Under the pieces are notes generated by a model. That model did not search any database, was not told the origin of the DNA, and saw nothing but the letters and a program-made list of their open reading frames with translations. 38,195 nucleotides of DNA from Bryobacterales bacterium (GTDB taxonomy: Bacteria; Acidobacteriota; Terriglobia; Bryobacterales; Bryobacteraceae): contig JADLBD010000052.1 of the NCBI GenBank assembly GCA_020847975.1, positions 1 through 38,195 on the forward strand, in the 5' to 3' direction. A program made the position numbers and the translations under genes. Shown in pieces: positions 34,664 to 38,195 of this stretch (the first letter of the stretch is position 1; the number at the start of each line of letters is the position of its first letter).

Positions 34664-36301
34664 ATGCGGATTTGGGTCCTGCTCCTCCTTTGCCATCATC
34701 TCCATGCCCAAGCCGAGCGCACGCATGCGCGCTCGATGGTCATTTCACAAACCGGAATCGTCGCCACCAGTCAGGTGCTGGCCTCGCAGGCGGGAGCGCA
34801 GATCCTGGCCAAGGGAGGCACGGCCGTGGATGCAGCCATCGCCGCCAACGCCGTCCTGGGCGTCGTCGAACCCGGCATGGATGGCATCGGCGGAGACATC
34901 TTCGTCCTCTACCGCGAGGCGAAGACGGGGCAGTTCTACGGGTTGAACGGCAGTGGATGGTCGCCGCGGGGCATGACCCGCCAGCGGTATCTCGACAGGA
35001 AACTGAAAGCGATGCCGCAGGCAGGCATTGAAAGCGTCACGGCGCCGGGTTGCGTCGATGGCTGGTATAAGATGCATCAGCGCTTCGGAAAGCTTCCCTG
35101 GAAGCAGCTTTTCGATGCGGCCATCGTCTATGCCGAACACGGGTTTCCCATCCAGGAAATGGATGCCGTCCATTGGGCCTCCCCGCGCATCCTGTCGAGC
35201 GAGGAAGGCAAGCGCGTGTTCGAACCGCAAGGACGCCCGCCTGCCGTTGGGGACATCTTCCGCAATCCGGACCTCGCCAAAGCGCTCCGTCTCATCGCCG
35301 CCGAAGGGCCGAAGGCTTTCTATCAAGGGGAGATAGCCAAGGCCATTCTTGCGACCTCGCACAAACTCGGTGGCTCGATGGAGGCCGGTGATCTGGCGGA
35401 ATTCTCCTCCGAGTGGGTGACTCCCCTCTCGACGGACTATCGCGGGTGGCGTGTGCTCGAATTGCCGCCCAACGGACAGGGGCTGGCCGCCCTGGTGATG
35501 CTGAACATCATGGAGCGCTTCACCTTTCACTCACCCTTCAGCGCCGACGATCTGCACATCAAGATCGAGGCGATGAAACTCGCCTATGCCGACGTCGAAG
35601 CCTACGTGGGCGATCCGCGCTTTGCCAGTCAGCCCGTGACGCAACTCATCAGCAAGCCGTACGCGGCGGCGCGCGCGAAGCTGATTCAGCCTACAGCCAA
35701 TTGCTCGGCGGCCCCGGGAATGCCCGCCGGCAGCGATACCACCTATCTTGCTGTGGTCGACAAAGAGGGAAACGTCGCCAGTTGGATTCAGAGCGTGTTC
35801 TCTTTGTGGGGGTCCGGCGTGGTGGTGGAAGGCATGGGATTCCCGCTCCAGAATCGCGCCGGCGGGTTCACGCTGGACCCGAAACATCCGAGCGTCGTCG
35901 CCCCCCGCAAGCGCCCGTTTCACACCATCATCCCCGGCTTCCTCGATAAGGGCGACCTGCACATCGGCTTCGGCATCATGGGCGGCGCCAATCAACCCCT
36001 GGCGCACGCGCAGTTCGTGTCGAACCTGGTGGATTACGGCATGAACCTCCAGGCGGCGCTCGAAGCCCCACGCTTCACCAAGCGCAGTTCCAACGGCTGC
36101 GATGTCGCCATCGAGTCGCGCGTGGGTATTCAGGCGCTTCAGGGGCTGTCGGCGCGCGGGCATGTCCTCGACGTGCGGCGCGAGCAATCCCAGCGCATGG
36201 GGCGCGGCAACGCAGTGCTCTTCCATTCCAGGACCCATGTCAACTATGGCGCTTCCGATTCCCGGGCCGATGGGGCGGCAATTCCCGAACCGGTGAACTA
36301 G
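34664..36301 (+). CDS. ggt: gamma-glutamyltransferase, secreted
   Basis: The 545-aa precursor starts with a signal peptide (MRIWVLLLLCHHLHAQA) and belongs to the Ntn-hydrolase GGT family, which transfers or hydrolyses the gamma-glutamyl group of glutathione and related compounds in the periplasm. Family motifs include GGTAVDAAIAANAVLGVVEP (51-70) and GIGGD. Self-cleavage at Thr359 (GSDTTYLAVVD) would give the small subunit with Thr359 as nucleophile. The residue after the Thr-Thr pair is Tyr where E. coli GGT has His. The substrate is not certain, since close family members include cephalosporin acylases and other amidohydrolases. The ATG at 34664 has GGAAAAG upstream. It is transcribed alone. 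Confidence 0.9.
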   Translation: MRIWVLLLLCHHLHAQAERTHARSMVISQTGIVATSQVLASQAGAQILAKGGTAVDAAIAANAVLGVVEPGMDGIGGDIFVLYREAKTGQFYGLNGSGWSPRGMTRQRYLDRKLKAMPQAGIESVTAPGCVDGWYKMHQRFGKLPWKQLFDAAIVYAEHGFPIQEMDAVHWASPRILSSEEGKRVFEPQGRPPAVGDIFRNPDLAKALRLIAAEGPKAFYQGEIAKAILATSHKLGGSMEAGDLAEFSSEWVTPLSTDYRGWRVLELPPNGQGLAALVMLNIMERFTFHSPFSADDLHIKIEAMKLAYADVEAYVGDPRFASQPVTQLISKPYAAARAKLIQPTANCSAAPGMPAGSDTTYLAVVDKEGNVASWIQSVFSLWGSGVVVEGMGFPLQNRAGGFTLDPKHPSVVAPRKRPFHTIIPGFLDKGDLHIGFGIMGGANQPLAHAQFVSNLVDYGMNLQAALEAPRFTKRSSNGCDVAIESRVGIQALQGLSARGHVLDVRREQSQRMGRGNAVLFHSRTHVNYGASDSRADGAAIPEPVN

Positions 36302-36597
36302 GAGGAGCTTTCATTCAGCCCATAGTTTTCAGCCAGTGGACCAAGCCGGTTTGGCTTGCTGGCCTGTGGCTGAGCTGCAAAAAGTCACAGGTTGTTCAAT
36401 CCGGCGCAGCCGGAGGTCCGGCTGAAAGCTGAGCGCTGTCGGCTGACTGCTCCCCTCGTCAGGTTTTCAAGTATCCTTGGCTATGGCCAGGTGTTCCCCC
36501 ACACGGAAGTATGGATGGGGAGGTAGATAATTTTTCATGGGAGTCGTCCGGTGATGCAATTTGCGCCGAAAATACGCGAGTCCCTATAGGAGGAATC
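36302..36597. other. intergenic region with nested inverted repeats upstream of the PAAR gene
   Basis: Almost 300 bp without a gene. It holds a hairpin CAAGCC/GGCTTG (36342-36358) and a near-perfect dyad CAGCCGGA-GG-TCCGGCTG (36407-36424). AGCTTTCATTCAGCC (36306-36320) is complementary, apart from three extra bases, to GGCTGAAAGCT (36420-36430), so the whole block can fold back on itself. This may be the gamma-glutamyltransferase terminator or a REP-like repeat. The PAAR promoter should lie downstream, but no clear boxes are seen. Confidence 0.45.
36407..36424. terminator. dyad CAGCCGGA-GG-TCCGGCTG downstream of ggt
   Basis: Perfect 8-bp arms with a 2-bp centre, about 105 bp after the ggt stop. 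The centre is too short for a good RNA loop, so it may be a protein site or part of the larger fold-back. Confidence 0.4.
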
Positions 36598-37440
36598 ATG
36601 CCGCAAGGGCCGGCCGCCAGAATCACCGATCCCGTAGTCCACCCGCTTCCGCCAGTGCTGACACCCGGGCCAGGTAGCATGAATACGGTTATCGGCTATC
36701 TGCTTGCCTGGCGCGGTCTGCCCGCGGCAGCCGCTGCCGGATTGCAGGCGGCTAAGCAGGCGGCCGATATTGCGGTCCAAGCCGCTGAGACCGCAACGGC
36801 GGCCGCTGCCGGCACTCCCGGCGCGCCCGCGGCCTACGCCGCCGAGCAAACACTGAAGGCTTCCACCCTCGCCGCCATGAGCAGTGCGATCACCTCCATG
36901 GCCGCCGGGGGCGTGGACATTCACATGTGCACCACCCCGAGCCCCGTGCCCCCCCATGGTCCCGGCGTGGTGATTGACGGCAGCCCCACGGTCCTTATCA
37001 ACAACATGCCCGCCTGCCGCATGGGCGATACCATCATCGAGCCGCTCGGCCCCCCCAACAAGATCGCCATGGGCTGCGCAACCGTCATCATTGGCCAGTC
37101 CGGAATGGGCTGCCCCAGCAATGTCACCCCCGGAACGCCGCTCAGCGTTCGCGCCCAGTTGATGAGCGCCCCTCCGGGAACCGGCACGGGCGGGGCGGGG
37201 AAGGAAGTTCCCGAAGGCACGGCCTCACCCAGCAGCCACACGGACCAGACCGGGAGCGGGGAAACCGTGGGCGTCGGCGGGCAGTATGGCGATGTCGGCG
37301 ATGGCGGAGGCTCCGTCTGGGCGCCCAGTCCCACATCCGCCACCGCCGCGGCAGCCTTGATGAAGGCCGCGGAAAATGCATCCCCGGTGGTCCAGTGCGG
37401 GAAAGCCTGCCAGGCATTGAAGAGCGCCTCCACCGACTAG
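36598..37440 (+). CDS. PAAR-domain spike protein with Ala-rich insert and Gly-rich tail
   Basis: PAAR proteins cap the spike of type VI secretion and related contractile injection systems. The 280-aa protein literally starts MPQGPAARITDP (PAAR at residues 5-8). A long Ala-rich helical insert (about 38-104) separates this from the rest of the domain, where VVIDGSPTVLINNMPACRMGD and ATVIIG follow. Candidate zinc ligands are H15, H109, H120 and C140. A Gly/Ser/Thr-rich tail (180-280) follows. The ATG at 36598 has a perfect AGGAGGA; an ATG 29 codons upstream lacks one. Two genes follow within 10 bp each. Whether it belongs to T6SS or an extracellular system cannot be decided, as no sheath or tube gene is in the window. 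Confidence 0.82.
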   Translation: MPQGPAARITDPVVHPLPPVLTPGPGSMNTVIGYLLAWRGLPAAAAAGLQAAKQAADIAVQAAETATAAAAGTPGAPAAYAAEQTLKASTLAAMSSAITSMAAGGVDIHMCTTPSPVPPHGPGVVIDGSPTVLINNMPACRMGDTIIEPLGPPNKIAMGCATVIIGQSGMGCPSNVTPGTPLSVRAQLMSAPPGTGTGGAGKEVPEGTASPSSHTDQTGSGETVGVGGQYGDVGDGGGSVWAPSPTSATAAAALMKAAENASPVVQCGKACQALKSASTD

Positions 37441-37448
37441 GAACAGTC

Positions 37449-37838
37449 ATGATCGTGCTGCGCAAAGCTCAACTGGAAGCGATTCAGAAGCCTGCCGAGC
37501 AGGACTTCTCAGCCCGTCTGGTTGCCTTCATTAAGGAAGAGTGCTCCGAACAGGTGGGCGGCTTGCCTCCCGATGTTCTTCGAAAGCGGGTTCTGTGGGC
37601 CCAAACGGGAGCCCAGCGCCTCGGCTTAACCTTTGAAAACAGCATCATGCTGTTCGTCACCTACATGTTTCAACGCGGCCCCAATTTCTTCCAACACGCG
37701 GCCATCCAGCGCATTTTTTACGACCCTTCGATCGCGCCGAATGACCGCATGAACGCGGTAATGGACCGCGTCACTCGCGAGGAATGGGCGGAGATTGAAA
37801 GCCGCCGCGACGACAGTCTCTGGGAACGGGCGCGATAA
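37449..37838 (+). CDS. uncharacterised small protein between the PAAR gene and a coiled-coil protein
   Basis: A 129-aa soluble helical protein (MIVLRKAQLEAIQKPAEQDF), starting at the ATG at 37449, 8 bp after the PAAR gene. No motif is recognised. Small genes right after PAAR or VgrG often encode adaptors or chaperones for loading an effector, which is the working guess. It ends 3 bp before the next start. Confidence 0.75.
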   Translation: MIVLRKAQLEAIQKPAEQDFSARLVAFIKEECSEQVGGLPPDVLRKRVLWAQTGAQRLGLTFENSIMLFVTYMFQRGPNFFQHAAIQRIFYDPSIAPNDRMNAVMDRVTREEWAEIESRRDDSLWERAR

Positions 37839-37841
37839 GTC

Positions 37842-38195
37842 ATGGATCCCGCGCTCAAGAAATCGCTCGAAGAGGCCAAGTCAAAGGCCGCCGAAGCGAA
37901 CAAGGCAGCCGCGGCGGCGAAGTCCGCCTCCTCTGACGCCGATTCCAAGACGAAGGCGATCACTCCCGCCGACACAGCCGCGCTCGATGACGCGTCGAAA
38001 AAACTCGACGATCGCGAGAAGGAACGCGAGAAGCTCGACAAGGCGAAAGCGGACCTTGCCGCCGCCGGCGCGAATCTGGCGGCGAAGCAACTCGACCAGA
38101 ACGGCAAACTCGCGGCTTACAAGGTCCACCATGCGGACTACGATCCCAGTTCCCCTGACCCTGCCAAGAACAAGATCACGGCGAACAATGCCAGT
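37842..38195 (+). CDS. N-terminal part of an Ala/Lys-rich coiled-coil protein, cut by the window edge
   Basis: Starting with ATG at 37842, three bases after the previous stop, the frame is open to the window end (118 codons, incomplete). The product begins MDPALKKSLEEAKSKAAEA and is rich in Ala, Lys, Asp and Glu with heptad-like patterns (LDDREKEREKLDKAKADL), indicating a long helical coiled coil. It then changes to VHHADYDPSSPDPAKNK. It may be the N-terminus of an effector or a tail component encoded after the PAAR protein; the rest is needed to judge. Confidence 0.75.
   Translation, partial: MDPALKKSLEEAKSKAAEANKAAAAAKSASSDADSKTKAITPADTAALDDASKKLDDREKEREKLDKAKADLAAAGANLAAKQLDQNGKLAAYKVHHADYDPSSPDPAKNKITANNAS

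Noticed and set aside
36511..36597. 29-codon N-terminal extension of the PAAR protein
   Set aside because: No ribosome binding site upstream, while AGGAGGA precedes the ATG at 36598 and the PAAR motif starts right there.

Overview
The window looks like chromosomal DNA of an acidobacterium of the Bryobacter/Solibacter type. This rests on general G+C-rich codon use, two very large outer-membrane receptors with an N-terminal carboxypeptidase-regulatory-like domain (Oar-like, expanded in this group), a Solibacter-style secreted protein with an IPT-like domain, and a Ser/Thr kinase with PEGA domains. No rRNA, tRNA, CRISPR array or insertion sequence was recognised. The taxonomy is inference from family content, not from a marker gene.

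Layout. 1-320: AT-richer DNA without a convincing gene but with several hairpins. 321-1490 (-): Y-family polymerase-like protein whose catalytic acidic pair is missing, divergent from rsgA (1646-2671, +). 2732-2935: small hypothetical. 2940-7423 (-): compact four-gene operon encoding a calycin/nitrobindin-like protein, a ferritin-like (VioB-type) protein with a Cys-rich C-terminal half, an MNIO (DUF692) enzyme and its HvfC/DUF2063 partner. 7581-8630 (-): His-rich NicO-type nickel/cobalt transporter. 8669-13202 (+): rpiB-like, deoC-like, GAF-GAF-PP2C phosphatase, lysA. 13208-14329 (-): unknown protein made of two homologous halves. 14564-17665 (+): TonB-dependent receptor; 17713-22674 (+): secreted TPR-like protein, MFS transporter, glycosyltransferase-RimI fusion; 22830-26192 (+): second TonB-dependent receptor. 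26297-29472 (-): secreted IPT-like protein and PEGA Ser/Thr kinase, each preceded or followed by copies of the same hairpin. 29493-32499 (-): regulator, membrane/SRPBCC protein and thiolase in one translationally coupled operon with a strong palindrome at the regulator start; divergent is a Tat-type dienelactone hydrolase (32612-33526). 33523-34311 (-): HpcH/HpaI aldolase. 34664-36301 (+): gamma-glutamyltransferase. 36598-38195 (+): PAAR spike protein, small unknown protein and the start of an Ala/Lys-rich coiled-coil protein that runs off the window.

Most interesting parts. The MNIO operon is the best candidate for an undescribed system. MNIO enzymes with HvfC-type partners modify cysteines of small precursor peptides, but no such small peptide is visible here. 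The only Cys-rich neighbour is a 574-residue ferritin-like protein with nine cysteines between residues 404 and 488, including four C-x5-C spacings, so a whole enzyme may be the substrate. Next are the RpiB/DeoC pair, whose features (a helix resembling an encapsulation peptide, a four-Cys motif, a substituted RpiB active site) recall sugar-phosphate microcompartments although no shell gene is present; the catalytically substituted Y-family polymerase; and the PAAR cassette at the right edge.
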